Source: Pyricularia pennisetigena (taxonomy: Eukaryota > Ascomycota > Sordariomycetes > Magnaporthales > Pyriculariaceae). Taken from it: 64,000 nt of DNA. This document shows, in pieces, positions 21,144 through 31,867 of this stretch. The position numbers were made by a program, and so were the translations under genes. Under the pieces are notes generated by a model, which was given only the letters and a program-made list of their open reading frames with translations, was not told the DNA's origin and ran no database searches. Each line of letters begins with the position of its first letter. Positions within the stretch are counted from its first letter, which is position 1. The stretch covers positions 1 to 64,000 of the forward strand of contig NC_043740.1 in assembly GCF_004337985.1 (NCBI RefSeq). The letters run 5' to 3'.

Positions 21144-22046
21144 CTACTGAGCTTCGATGTCTGTTCCCCGCAAACGCCTGCGAGTCGCAATATTCGCGCA
21201 TGTAGAAGCAAAGCAGATGAAAACACCGCCCTGAATTGACATCTCTTGTATGATGCGAGCGGACTTTTGATAAGTCTGGCTCATTTTCTGAAAGTTGTCA
21301 TCAGCAGAGCTGATCTGATGTGCTAGCCTGGCGAATATCGCGATATCCGCTCTTTTTGCACCCAAAGAATACCAAGCAAGGACAACCACGAGACAGATGA
21401 ACAACTTCCATAGAGTCAACTTCCGTTCGAGTCTTTGCAGGGATTCTGTATAAAGCCATCCGTCCTCCATGGATTTGGACGCCAAACCCTCACTGTAGAA
21501 GAATCAGTTAGATTGAAGTTCAGTTGCCGAAACACACCATACTTACACGCTGTCATCCCTCGAAGCCTTGAGCTTTTGGGCATCTTGTGTAATTGGAGCA
21601 AAGAGGCAAAACGTGCCCAATCCCAAGACCCCGGTCAGCGCGGCTGAGGAAAAGGCTGCTAGGTACAGCGGAAAGCCTGCTTGACTGAGGACCTTGACGA
21701 GGGTGATGAAGGCCGATTCAACTTTCAACAGGGTTTTTCCGATAGTAGCAAGCGAGTCGGATTTGCGGATCAGTCGTCTCACTGAACGGTCGGTTGTTCT
21801 TCTCAGTACTTCGTCTGTAACGGCATTCAGAATGGGCTTCATGAAGCCCCATAAACGTTCCTGAAGGAGGTCCAAAGGGAAGGAAATGGCGGCAAGTAGA
21901 TTGTTCTCGACGTGCAGGAGAAACAGGATGGGATTACACCCGACGCACATCAATAATAGAAGTGCGTAGGGAATGCATTGACAATTCCACCAGGCACCCC
22001 TAGGGCGGTGGTTGCCGAGCAAGTGAGATTTTTCCGTTACGACCAT
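21144..22046 (-). CDS. Multi-pass membrane protein of unknown function, 282 aa, two exons
   Basis: Minus strand: exon 1 22046-21547, intron 21546-21493 (54 bp, GTAAGT...CTACAG), exon 2 21492-21144; the junction gives DDSVEGLASK. Hydrophobic segments: PYALLLLMCVGCNPILFLL (about 27-45), FPLYLAAFSSAALTGVLGLG (about 124-145) and TLWKLFICLVVVLAWYSLG (after the junction, about 192-210). Between them is an amphipathic region with RRTTDRSVRRLIRK, and after the last segment a Gln/Lys-rich helix. A decayed paralogue of the second half lies at 42430-42780. The stop at GTDIEAQ may be premature, since another frame stays open to 20954. No family name is known to me; a membrane location is likely. Confidence 0.6.
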
Positions 22047-22192
22047 TTTGCAGCAGCATGAAACAAACCGTTTGTGGCGACTATGATCGGGAAGCAGCTC
22101 TATGGCTCTATTGTACCCAGCTCATTAATTGTATTATCTCGGAACTGTGGATGGCTTCGCCAGCGTCTTCCACTGGACGACGTAATAGGATG

Positions 22193-22967
22193 ATGAAGCT
22201 GTGCGATGCAGATAGCAGCTAGCCCCACCGGCAACCACTATGACGGCTTGAAAGTTCTAGATTTCACAACACGAAGTCTGCCCCTGCTGACAACAATGTC
22301 TGGATCCGGTCCAGGGCGGCTAAGGTCTGATTTTCTTTCTTTTTGGGTCATGAAATACGGCCAGGAAATTCATGCAGCACAGCATATTTGGAAACTTGCC
22401 ATGCATATCACATCCGAGTAGCTTGGACGTTGCAGCTCAATCTATCAATCCCGGTGTGGTCACATCCCTTCTGTTCGGCAGGATTACAAACCTGGGCAGC
22501 GCACCCCTGTACTTGATAAGAAACCGCTATGCTTTCCTGGGGTAGTACGTGGGTCGGGGCTTCGTCGTCCCGACAGCCCATCGCACTTTGGGCTGCCCCA
22601 CCCTACCCGCTATTTCTAAGAGCTGGCCAGTACGGTGCTAACGTCAGGGGAAAACCGATCCTACTGATCGCAGAGTCGCAGGTTCCCAAAGTACACACCC
22701 CTCCTGCTACAGCATGCGCGAAATTTATTGCCCAGACGACATGTTCGCGTTAATTGCACGATTCATGAACACAACCGGAAGGTGTGGACTGATTTGCGAC
22801 ATTTAGACGTGCTGTCATTATTTTGCATCTTGCTGGCCTCGACCCTTCCTAGAAATCCCAGTGCTACAGGCAAGCATACTGGGAGCCAGATCGAAATAAG
22901 GAAAATGTTCCCTGATATTTGGTGGAGAAGCATGCAAAGTAGTAGGCTGACATCTGCGTCGACGCAA
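22193..22967 (+). repeat. Dispersed repeat, copy 2 (inverted relative to 5490-6304)
   Basis: Matches copy 1 base for base over long runs, for example ggtgtggactgatttgcgac and the gcgtcgacgc end, with scattered substitutions. Both copies end abruptly with unrelated flanks and without clear terminal repeats or target duplications. Confidence 0.8.
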
Positions 22968-23508
22968 GACTACTTGGGGCTACAGGAGGTCCACAGGTTA
23001 TAAACAGGTGTGGGGTTTCTTGTGTCTTGCTTGCACTACTTGACTCATTTTCACAGGCACCTTTACTGGGATCTTGCAAGCTCCGTGAGTACTTGTACGT
23101 CAAGGCTGAGGAAGAACGTACGTCAAATACCTTAAAGGGCTGCTTTTGCAGCTTTTGCAGCTTTTGCAGCTTTTGCAGCTTTTGCAGCTTTTGCAGCTTT
23201 TGCAGCTTTTGCAGCTTTTGCAGCTTTTGCAGCTTTTGCAGCTTTGGCCAGCATTTCAAGTACATACAGCCCCCACCCCCCGGCAAGCTCAGTGACTTTC
23301 GACTCATGATGTAACTCTCAGGACCCACCGTGGTTGCCATGAGGCCAGCCCTAGCAGCTAAGTTGCTGCTTTGAGTTAGATCATGGTGGGACTCCAGGAA
23401 ACTAATATATGCTGGTAATGTACCAAATATTTCCCGGATGTGGGCCTGGTGCGGAGTATGCAGCAAAATATTGGGAAAAATCATATCTTCTTTTCCACCA
23501 CCATCCAT
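22864..23508 (-). other. Open frame of 214 codons crossing the KLQ tandem array
   Basis: The minus-strand frame begins MDGGGKEDMIFPNILLHTPH and contains 11 LQK tripeptides from the 9-bp array, then ends inside the dispersed repeat. No homology is recognised; the end lies in repeat sequence, so translation is doubtful. Recorded because the array is in frame and unbroken. Confidence 0.25.
23142..23240. repeat. 9-bp tandem repeat (gcttttgca), 11 copies
   Basis: Eleven perfect head-to-tail copies of gcttttgca. Because 9 is divisible by 3, length changes would keep frame; on the minus strand it reads as a Leu-Gln-Lys repeat. Perfect identity implies recent expansion. Confidence 0.95.
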
Positions 23509-23983
23509 CCCGTCTGCAATCGTGCACTATTGCCTGCTCCAAAAGAATTACTGTAAACTTATTGCTGGCTTTCCGATCAATGTAAGCATTCCAGCAGGCG
23601 CTCATAGTACAGCTTGGCCAAAGATGTAAATATTTGTAATATCTAACCCTCGTCTAGATCTTCATCGATAGGTGTCAATAAACTTCCTTCCGTGCTAGCC
23701 CTGGCCATGGCAGGTGGCACGCGATGGGTTTGAAAAGAGAAACAAACATGAAAACACAGGTAAGTAATAATTGCTTACATCATGTAACACGGCTTCGTCA
23801 GGGGGTGCCACCACGCTATTGGAAGCATACGGAGTAGGTCTTCTACCCAGAGTTCACAAAAGCATATATAGCACGGTCATTACCGAGTAATGGTCTTCAT
23901 TAGGAGAGCCTACCAGCAATCAGCGTACTACCTAGCCAGGAATTGATCATCAAATCACTCAATCATTGAGACCCCATCTAATT
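23241..23983. other. Intergenic, no gene recognised
   Basis: Apart from the start of the 214-codon minus-strand frame described above, no supportable gene. Contains a poly-C run (cccccacccccc, about 23270). Confidence 0.35.
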
Positions 23984-24675
23984 TCATTGCTTGTCGTACT
24001 CGTCAAATAGCGCCTGGTACTTCTTCTTGGTAGCCTCTTCCCCTGCCCAGACGTTCACAGCGTTATCATCGTCGCAATAGCCGACGACAGGAGCTACCTT
24101 GGCAACAAACACAGCCACCTGACCGCCATTGTGGGCTTTCTTGTCGATGAACTTGGCTTCGTCGTTGGCAACCACCGCGGTGTAGTACGGGTGAGCGAGC
24201 ATGTCCACGAGAACAGAATCATTTGGATATATGAACGAGGCAATACCGTCGAACGAGGTCAACTCGGTCGAGGCCGGATTATCCTCGCCCGCATTCTGTG
24301 GAAGGATCTGCCCGAATGCCTGAATCTGAGAGTAGCCAGTGATGCCGAACTTAAGAGCCAGGGGGGCAACTGTCGTTTGTGGGATTTTCCAAAGATCCAA
24401 TGGGTTAGAGCAAACAACGCGCAAAAGCATTTACAATATCTGCAAGCTGCTAACAGTCGGATGATTAACTGACCTATGGGCGCGTGAACTTCAAACCAAT
24501 GTCTTGAAAAGTCATCGCGTGGCATACAGGGCTTCCTTTTGATGTAGCTTAGCATCTGCATGGAGTTGCTGCCCACAGATGAAGTGACATTATAGAGGAC
24601 CACAGGAGTCGCTGAAGCCGCCGGGATGAACAGTGTAGCAGCGGTTGCGGCCAGCACCGTGACCTGGGTATGCAT
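23984..24675 (-). CDS. Secreted EthD-domain protein, 195 aa, two exons
   Basis: Minus strand: exon 1 24675-24474, intron 24473-24370 (104 bp, GTCAGT donor, branch CTCTAAC, acceptor GACAG), exon 2 24369-23984. The junction restores HWFEVHAPI-VAPLALKFGI, the hallmark of EthD family proteins (Lys/Arg-rich strand, then F..HW...HAP). The N terminus, MHTQVTVLAATAATLFIPAASA, is a clear signal peptide, so the product is probably secreted or vacuolar. The frame then runs through SYIKRKPCMPRDDF, GYSQIQAFGQ and SFDGIASFIYP to a lysine-rich end. EthD domains are dimeric alpha-beta barrels; fungal members include enzymes of polyketide tailoring, but no partner cluster is present here. Confidence 0.8.
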
Positions 24676-25146
24676 GACGAAATGTGCCCGATGGCAATAT
24701 AAATGATGAATGTCGTGCAAGATGGAACGGAACGGTTCGAGCAGGTGGCGAACAAGGCGGTCGTTGGTTGATCAAAAGCCAAAGAGTTCGCCTTTTATGG
24801 TTGCACACCACCCTTCGCGATCCACATAAACAGGGGATTTGGTTCCTTGTCAATCCATACGACCGAGTTCTCCCGATTACCCAAGATTGCCTGCTCAGCC
24901 CACGGGTCATTAGCCAGGATTTACTGGAGTTAACATGGATTGACAGCCCGGCAAGAATCAAATTTGAATCCGGTCGCATTCGGGGGTCAATCCCTCTACT
25001 GCAGACAAGGGCGGGTGTGGGGGTGCGTATGTGGAGTACATCACGACGGTTATTATGCAAATGTCAAATATGGGATCTCCTGACAACTAAATGTACGGTA
25101 GCAAATAGTGGAGCATTCTACTTTGTACAAGTGTAAAGGCTTTCAT
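24676..25146. other. Intergenic between the EthD and receptor genes
   Basis: Probable divergent promoter region. A 150-codon plus-strand frame (24684-25136) covers it but has no recognisable family and lies over the EthD promoter. Confidence 0.35.
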
Positions 25147-26885
25147 ATGTAGGAAGGACTTGTTGTGACAAACCTCAACAACCTTGTGAGCTCAACACCA
25201 CATGTAAAAAGAGAAAAGGAGTTGAATAGAGAAGGTCATTCGCCGAGTTTTCTGAATGTTATGCTGACGACAATTGAACCGTACCACCACACTGCAACGC
25301 CTTTTCAAGTTACCTGGCAAGGATTAGGCAACAGCAATCCCACCATATAACTTATATTTCCGCTCTCGTTCACTCGTCTCGATACGCCACTTCTTTTCGA
25401 GGAAACCCCTAAAATCTCATACCTTTCCAAAGTCAACACCAACCTAGATTCTAAGCCATGTCTGCAAACTCTTCGAATGGTTTTCCAGTGCTAAACGGCG
25501 TCACCGTCTTCGTCCTGCCTCCCGATGGCTATGCCACCGATTTCGAAAACCCGGCAGAACAGAGTGCGCTGGCACACTTCCTCGTCTTCGGGATCGTTGG
25601 GTTTCTGGCGTTCATCGCGCTCTGCCAGCGCATGTTCACCAAGGTTTATCTCGTCAAGGCCATTCATATTGAGGACTGGTTTATGTGCATTGCGTGGGTA
25701 TGTAGCTTTATTTCGCCTCTCGTTATTGGTATATCTTATCTAGCTATCACCTGGTTATCCACTCTGACAGACAAATAGATCTTTTCCATGGTAATGCAGT
25801 CATCACAAATACACTCAATCGTCATTGGCGGCTTATGCCATCACACATGGGAAATGCCAATCGAGGTATTCGAATCCAGCATGATTGTAGGTTTTGACCT
25901 TTCTGCGTGCTCCTCCCTCATGTTCCTAACAGCTCGGCTTCAACATAGGTCTCATATATTGCTGCACCCTCCTTCATCCTTTGCAACGGCTTTACCAAGA
26001 TATCGATATTGTTGTTTTACCGGAAAATTGCGCCGACCCCATGGTTCCACCGCATGATCTGGGCTACAATTTGCGCAGTTAGCCTTTATACGATTATCAT
26101 CGCAAGCATGCTTCTTTTTGGCTGCAGACCCATTAGGTCTTTCTGGGTGCCAGAATTATTGGGTACGGGTCACTGTCTTGATGCAGCGGTCCTATACATG
26201 GCGATCGCAGTCTCGAACATTGCCTCGGATTGTATTCTGTTCATACTCCCAATCCCGATCATTTCTCCGCTTAAAATGCGTTGGGCCCACAAGCTCGGCG
26301 CTTTGTTTATTCTAAGCATTGCTAGTTTCACCGTTATCACTTCGGTCATCCGGCTGCAACTTCTACCTGCGTTGTTGACATCAACGGACATTTCCTGGGA
26401 TGCAGGGCCTGCAAACGTTTGGTCGTAAGTTTTCTGTTTTTTGATCAGTTCTTGTTATAAATAAGAGCCCCCATCTCACACTTGCTTATCCAGCATTCTC
26501 GAAGCCAACCTTTTCATCATTTGCGGATCCATGCCCACTTTGAGCAAATTCGCCAAACACTTTTGGGCTCCTTTCCGAGATAGCTCATCCAGGGGACCCT
26601 CCGCCGGAGACGGGTATGGTGGAAACATACGGCTCAGAAAGCATAGCTTCGGCATTGGCTCCGCGACACATGAACTTGGCGTCATCAATGCCTCATCCTC
26701 TATGGATCCAAAAAATGGTAACATAGGTGCAGGTTTATCTTTAAGCAGCTTGAGGACAAGTGGCATGGCCGATTCCTCGACGCAGCTGACGCATTGCTAA
26801 AGCAGTTGCTCCTATCTCCAGTGTACGGGCCTACGGGCGATAAGGGTGGACAGCATAGAAGGTAGCAAAGTAGATGGCTAAGGGG
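25147..26885 (+). repeat. Tandem duplication unit 1 (1739 bp)
   Basis: Directly repeated at 26887-28623. By eye I found four single-base differences (at copy-1 positions about 25966, 26094, 26143 and 26159, all transitions) and two one-base indels in intron 3. The unit holds the entire receptor gene with its promoter. The two units are separated by one N. Confidence 0.95.
25458..26800 (+). CDS. PTH11/SAT4-like rhodopsin-fold integral membrane protein, copy 1, 376 aa, four exons
   Basis: Exons 25458-25697, 25779-25886, 25949-26424 and 26494-26800; introns of 81, 62 and 69 bp with GTATGT/GTAGGT/GTAAGT donors, all frame-consistent. Splicing gives about seven hydrophobic segments: FLVFGIVGFLAFIALC, a segment after EDWFMCIAW, the VSYIAAPSFILC segment, MIWATICAVSLYTIIIASML, a segment around AVLYMAIAVSNIASDCILFILPIP, LGALFILSIASFTVITSVI and ILEANLFIICGSMPTL. 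Landmarks of the fungal rhodopsin domain: EDWFM, CHHTWEMP, FTKISILLFYRKI, DCILFILPIPII and EANLFIICGSMPTL. Relatives act as plasma-membrane receptors for surface or nutrient cues. The cytosolic tail is Ser/Gly-rich. No CFEM domain is present at the N terminus. Confidence 0.88.
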
Positions 26886-26886
26886 N
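26886..26886. other. Single N at the junction of two tandem copies
   Basis: The only ambiguous base noticed in the window sits exactly where unit 1 ends (ctaagggg) and unit 2 begins (atgtagga). A lone N there suggests a join between overlapping contigs or alleles rather than a real base. Confidence 0.9.
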
Positions 26887-28623
26887 ATGTAGGAAGGACT
26901 TGTTGTGACAAACCTCAACAACCTTGTGAGCTCAACACCACATGTAAAAAGAGAAAAGGAGTTGAATAGAGAAGGTCATTCGCCGAGTTTTCTGAATGTT
27001 ATGCTGACGACAATTGAACCGTACCACCACACTGCAACGCCTTTTCAAGTTACCTGGCAAGGATTAGGCAACAGCAATCCCACCATATAACTTATATTTC
27101 CGCTCTCGTTCACTCGTCTCGATACGCCACTTCTTTTCGAGGAAACCCCTAAAATCTCATACCTTTCCAAAGTCAACACCAACCTAGATTCTAAGCCATG
27201 TCTGCAAACTCTTCGAATGGTTTTCCAGTGCTAAACGGCGTCACCGTCTTCGTCCTGCCTCCCGATGGCTATGCCACCGATTTCGAAAACCCGGCAGAAC
27301 AGAGTGCGCTGGCACACTTCCTCGTCTTCGGGATCGTTGGGTTTCTGGCGTTCATCGCGCTCTGCCAGCGCATGTTCACCAAGGTTTATCTCGTCAAGGC
27401 CATTCATATTGAGGACTGGTTTATGTGCATTGCGTGGGTATGTAGCTTTATTTCGCCTCTCGTTATTGGTATATCTTATCTAGCTATCACCTGGTTATCC
27501 ACTCTGACAGACAAATAGATCTTTTCCATGGTAATGCAGTCATCACAAATACACTCAATCGTCATTGGCGGCTTATGCCATCACACATGGGAAATGCCAA
27601 TCGAGGTATTCGAATCCAGCATGATTGTAGGTTTTGACCTTTCTGCGTGCTCCTCCCTCATGTTCCTAACAGCTCGGCTTCAACATAGGTCTCATATATT
27701 GCTGCGCCCTCCTTCATCCTTTGCAACGGCTTTACCAAGATATCGATATTGTTGTTTTACCGGAAAATTGCGCCGACCCCATGGTTCCACCGCATGATCT
27801 GGGCTACAATTTGCGCAGTTAGCCTTTATACGACTATCATCGCAAGCATGCTTCTTTTTGGCTGCAGACCCATTAGGTCTTTTTGGGTGCCAGAATTACT
27901 GGGTACGGGTCACTGTCTTGATGCAGCGGTCCTATACATGGCGATCGCAGTCTCGAACATTGCCTCGGATTGTATTCTGTTCATACTCCCAATCCCGATC
28001 ATTTCTCCGCTTAAAATGCGTTGGGCCCACAAGCTCGGCGCTTTGTTTATTCTAAGCATTGCTAGTTTCACCGTTATCACTTCGGTCATCCGGCTGCAAC
28101 TTCTACCTGCGTTGTTGACATCAACGGACATTTCCTGGGATGCAGGGCCTGCAAACGTTTGGTCGTAAGTTTTCTGTTTTTTGATCATTCTTGTTATAAA
28201 TAAGAGCCCCATCTCACACTTGCTTATCCAGCATTCTCGAAGCCAACCTTTTCATCATTTGCGGATCCATGCCCACTTTGAGCAAATTCGCCAAACACTT
28301 TTGGGCTCCTTTCCGAGATAGCTCATCCAGGGGACCCTCCGCCGGAGACGGGTATGGTGGAAACATACGGCTCAGAAAGCATAGCTTCGGCATTGGCTCC
28401 GCGACACATGAACTTGGCGTCATCAATGCCTCATCCTCTATGGATCCAAAAAATGGTAACATAGGTGCAGGTTTATCTTTAAGCAGCTTGAGGACAAGTG
28501 GCATGGCCGATTCCTCGACGCAGCTGACGCATTGCTAAAGCAGTTGCTCCTATCTCCAGTGTACGGGCCTACGGGCGATAAGGGTGGACAGCATAGAAGG
28601 TAGCAAAGTAGATGGCTAAGGGG
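26887..28623 (+). repeat. Tandem duplication unit 2 (1737 bp)
   Basis: Near-identical to 25147-26885 (see that entry). After 28623 the sequence continues into unrelated DNA (gggcaaaaaagc), and before 25147 unit 1 is preceded by unrelated DNA, so the duplicated block has sharp ends. Confidence 0.95.
27198..28538 (+). CDS. PTH11/SAT4-like rhodopsin-fold integral membrane protein, copy 2, 376 aa, four exons
   Basis: Exons 27198-27437, 27519-27626, 27689-28164 and 28232-28538, matching copy 1 with all splice sites kept; intron 3 is 67 bp instead of 69. The only protein difference I found is one Ile to Thr change, in the transmembrane segment after FHRMIWATICAVSLYT. If the duplication is real, both copies have their own promoter and would give nearly the same receptor; if it is an assembly artefact, they are two versions of one gene. 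Confidence 0.85.
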
Positions 28624-28954
28624 CAAAAAAGCTTTCACTGCCACATTATTTTTCTAAAAGGGTCAAAAGCAAACCAGCGCGCATGCGAGTGCTATCATTG
28701 TTCGAAATACTTCATTTAATCTCGAATATAAATCCCTGAAGCATGACTGAAAGGTGATTGTGTCTCCGCAACCAACCCGCTCGATTCTGATGGACCTTTG
28801 GATGTCAGTGAATGTTTCTGGATATTGGAAAAACAATGATCAAATGGCGCCTAGCATGTCAACAGGATCGGAGACTATGGATGGCTACCTTGACCTCACC
28901 AAAAAAGAAGACTTTATTGATATTGGTCCTATTGACTTGTCCGTCCTTAACCAC
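28624..28954. other. Intergenic, nothing recognised
   Basis: Lies downstream of the second receptor copy and of the minus-strand gene ending at 28955. A plus-strand frame here (28754-29053) has no recognised family and overlaps that gene antisense. Confidence 0.35.
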
Positions 28955-30319
28955 TTACAAGCCTGTGACTTTGGAACGTGCCAAAGAACGTGCCAAAGAT
29001 GTGGCGAATGCCTTGCAGACTTGTGTGTTTGGGCAAGGCAAGCTGGTCTCTGAAAAGTAATGGGCCGAGTACCATGGAGTGACTTCAATAACCCAAAGCC
29101 TCCCATCCCCGCTGGCTCCAATGTCCAGGCGAACGCCATCGTCGAACGACATGCCCGGTAGCAGCTTCCGCAACTTCTCGTAGTAGTAGAGTGCAAATTT
29201 TTTAAGCTCCTCCTCAGTTGTGCCATTTCCCATGAACTCTACGCTGTCGTCTCCGGATGGTTTGGTAACAAGAACGATATCTTTCACTTTTGGGTTGTCG
29301 CGGCTAACAGCAGTATGAACCCAGTGGAAGACCACTCCTTTCGAGCTGCTCCCTGGGGTAAGGAATACGCGGAACTCCCCTTTAGCCGCCAAAGATATGC
29401 ATTCCTGGTGAAACCAAGGTACATTGACGGTGTAGTCCTCGGTGGACACCTGCCCTCGTTTCCGTTTCGTCGTGATAAAGCTTTTCGGCTTGTCAACAAG
29501 TGGAAAGCATGGTACACAAGACAGTCTTTCGTCTTGGATGCGCACATGGGATGAAGCTGCGCTCCAGGAGCGTTTGTATACTGTGGTTTGCTCCTTAATC
29601 AACGGACAGATGCCTGTTCCGAAGCAAGTCTTGGGTCGGAACTGGAACTTCCACTCTGTAGCGGCTTTTGCGATGGTGTCCAAGACTTTGATCAGCTCCA
29701 CCTTCCCCTGCTCCGCCTCCATTTCTCGTTGGTTTGGGTAGAGATTGACATTTCTTCTGTCTTTGAGTTGCAATGCTTGCACCCAGGGCTCCGGTGCCTT
29801 TTTGGGGTCACCGTCGGTCGTGTCAAGGAAGAGGAGGGTGACCTTTGTCGAATCGTCGCCAGGGAACTCGTCAAATACGTTTGAGTTCCACTCTCGAATA
29901 TCAACCGTGAATTCGCCTGACTTGGACAGATGTTTTAGGTGGAAGGCGGTAACTAGTGATTGATGAAGCACTACCTGTTTGTTCCCTATTTCCTCGTGAA
30001 AATTTGGAAACGATCTCAGTGCTTCAGATCCCGGAAACCATGCCGATTTCGAGATCTCTTCCCCCAGGAGGTCAACCTGTATGTATAGGTGCGGCGCATT
30101 ATCGGTTGTGAACTTGAAGCTCTCAGGGCGAAGACAGACAACCAAATGGTGAGTTTGGTGGTTATAAAGAGGCAGAGGCACTTTTTGAGGTAAAGGCACT
30201 TCTTGAGGTGTAGGCGCTTTTTTGCAACTTTGGATGTGCCTCTTGAGATTGGACTGGCCTTTTGGTCGCTTGCGGAAGGGTCGTTTACAAAAGGAACAAA
30301 AAAGAACTATTTCTGACAT
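28955..30319 (-). CDS. Zinc-finger protein with ATP-grasp-like C terminus, 454 aa
   Basis: Single long frame from the ATG complementary to 30317-30319. The N terminus, CSFCKRPF...NLKRHIQSC (residues 8-32), is a single C2HC/C2H2-type finger. A Pro/Gln linker (KAPTPQEVPLPQKVPLPLYN) follows. The middle (60-330) is mixed with no motif I can name. The C-terminal part has a strand-rich EFRVFLTPGSSSKG...FHWVHTAVSR, then GVRLDIGASGDGRLWVIEVTPWYSAHYF. The order VR-x-D-I-x5-G-x-x-x-V-x-E-V-x2-W resembles the metal/ATP-binding end of ATP-grasp ligases, as in fungal D123- or D-Ala-ligase-like proteins. If so, it would join ATP-dependent ligation to a nucleic-acid or protein-binding finger, an uncommon pairing. 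The assignment is by motif resemblance only. Confidence 0.6.
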   Translation of the reverse strand: MSEIVLFCSFCKRPFRKRPKGQSNLKRHIQSCKKAPTPQEVPLPQKVPLPLYNHQTHHLVVCLRPESFKFTTDNAPHLYIQVDLLGEEISKSAWFPGSEALRSFPNFHEEIGNKQVVLHQSLVTAFHLKHLSKSGEFTVDIREWNSNVFDEFPGDDSTKVTLLFLDTTDGDPKKAPEPWVQALQLKDRRNVNLYPNQREMEAEQGKVELIKVLDTIAKAATEWKFQFRPKTCFGTGICPLIKEQTTVYKRSWSAASSHVRIQDERLSCVPCFPLVDKPKSFITTKRKRGQVSTEDYTVNVPWFHQECISLAAKGEFRVFLTPGSSSKGVVFHWVHTAVSRDNPKVKDIVLVTKPSGDDSVEFMGNGTTEEELKKFALYYYEKLRKLLPGMSFDDGVRLDIGASGDGRLWVIEVTPWYSAHYFSETSLPCPNTQVCKAFATSLARSLARSKVTGL

Positions 30320-31867
30320 GTTGGTTGGGCCTTTTTAAGTAGGGATAAGGTCGAAACCACAGGCGAGAGAGGGAGAGAGGGAGAGAGGGGAAGGGGTTAG
30401 GTGTGGCTGTCGACTTGAAGCATGCAGCTTATTTTGGCTGCCAGACTGATCTGGCCCGGACACGCGCCATACCGCACACTCTGGAAATCCAAGGCATTAT
30501 GCCATTACACGATCGTCATCTCAAATTGCCTTGCTGGCAGACATATATGCGCATGGCAAAGAGTGTTCTACTGATTGAACTGCCCCAGCAATTTAATCTC
30601 ACGAAGACGCAAGAAACCACTAAATCTATATTGTCGTGCAAACATGTGCTGCATACCGTATGGTTGCAAACCACAAACAGTTAAACCCTCGCGTGTAGCT
30701 CTAGTCAGAACCCTACACATCCAGTGTGCGCTAAAACTGTTATGCAGGGGCATAAAAGGCTGACCTTTGGTGATTGCATGGAATGTAATACAATGGGGCA
30801 CTAAGCGCAAAATAATTACAGGCAGTACGTGCAGTAGCACGCTAGTTTGCAATAGGCACTGGTCCCGTTATTTGCACAATGGCTCCCTGAAAGATACCTG
30901 CAAGGGATGCACTGCAATTATTTGGGGTATCGACGCAGGACATCATCATCACCGAACCTTAATTTCCCGCAAGCTCCGAAACGCAGTAGGGGTAAGCTTA
31001 ATGTTGACAAGGAATGGGGCCAGGGAAGAAGAATATGTTGCATTCATTCATCATGGTTCTTCCTTGGCCGCAATCTCCACCCGGAACAGGCCCACAGCGC
31101 CAAACACGTACTACGTACTGCTACGCCAGGATATTCTTTGCGGTGCGATCAGTGATGGGCGCCCCTCTTCTCTTGGCGGAACGGCTTTCATTGGCCAATG
31201 CAGGCTGTTAGAGCCACACCTACATGACGTCGAACCAGCCACACTTGGAAGGAGCACTCAGAAGCGCAAACCTTTGTTTTGGGGAATATGTCAGCGGCCC
31301 AATATTCATCACCCGCTCACCGGTACGCCTGTGAGGCTGCACAATGACTTGGTACTGAATGCAGGTTTGTATTTTTGCGATTCAGGCGAATGAAGAGCGG
31401 TTCCAGGTAATATAACAGGTAAACGACGCGCTGAGGCTTCAACCATACCAAGGTTGCATGCTTCATTGACAGGGGTTACCGTACACTTATGTGTCTTGGT
31501 TACCACCAGTTGGGCTCGAAGGCACATAGGATGAGCCACATTCTATCTCAGCCTCACCCCGGCTGGTCGAGTTTTGGTTGTGGTAATGAGGTTTGTGAGC
31601 AATAGCTTTTGCTCCAGGGTATAAATAACCTTATCAAAGTATCTGGCAAACATGACGGCTACCGATTTTGCAAAATTCCTCCTTTGATGATCTGCGCACA
31701 CAAATCCAGAGCATTGTTGGATTTCTAATCTTGTTATAAATTTGGTTTTCACCCGCATCGCAGCAAGAGGGCTATAACCTCTAGCCTTCGACTTTACTCC
31801 GCAACAGCCACTTTCAACTTAAGCTATAACATATTTGCTCAATCGTTTCATAAGCTTCAGCTGGGAA
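30320..31867. other. Intergenic with a purine-rich simple repeat
   Basis: A (gagagag)-type purine tract lies at 30363-30400, upstream of the zinc-finger gene. A 208-codon plus-strand frame (30767-31393) has no family pattern and unusual His/Trp content; I do not support it as a gene. Confidence 0.35.

Noticed and set aside
24684..25136. 150-codon frame between EthD and receptor genes
   Set aside because: No homology pattern and it covers the likely divergent promoters.
30767..31393. 208-codon plus-strand frame
   Set aside because: No family pattern, odd composition (HHHH, many Trp/Cys) and no splice or neighbour support.
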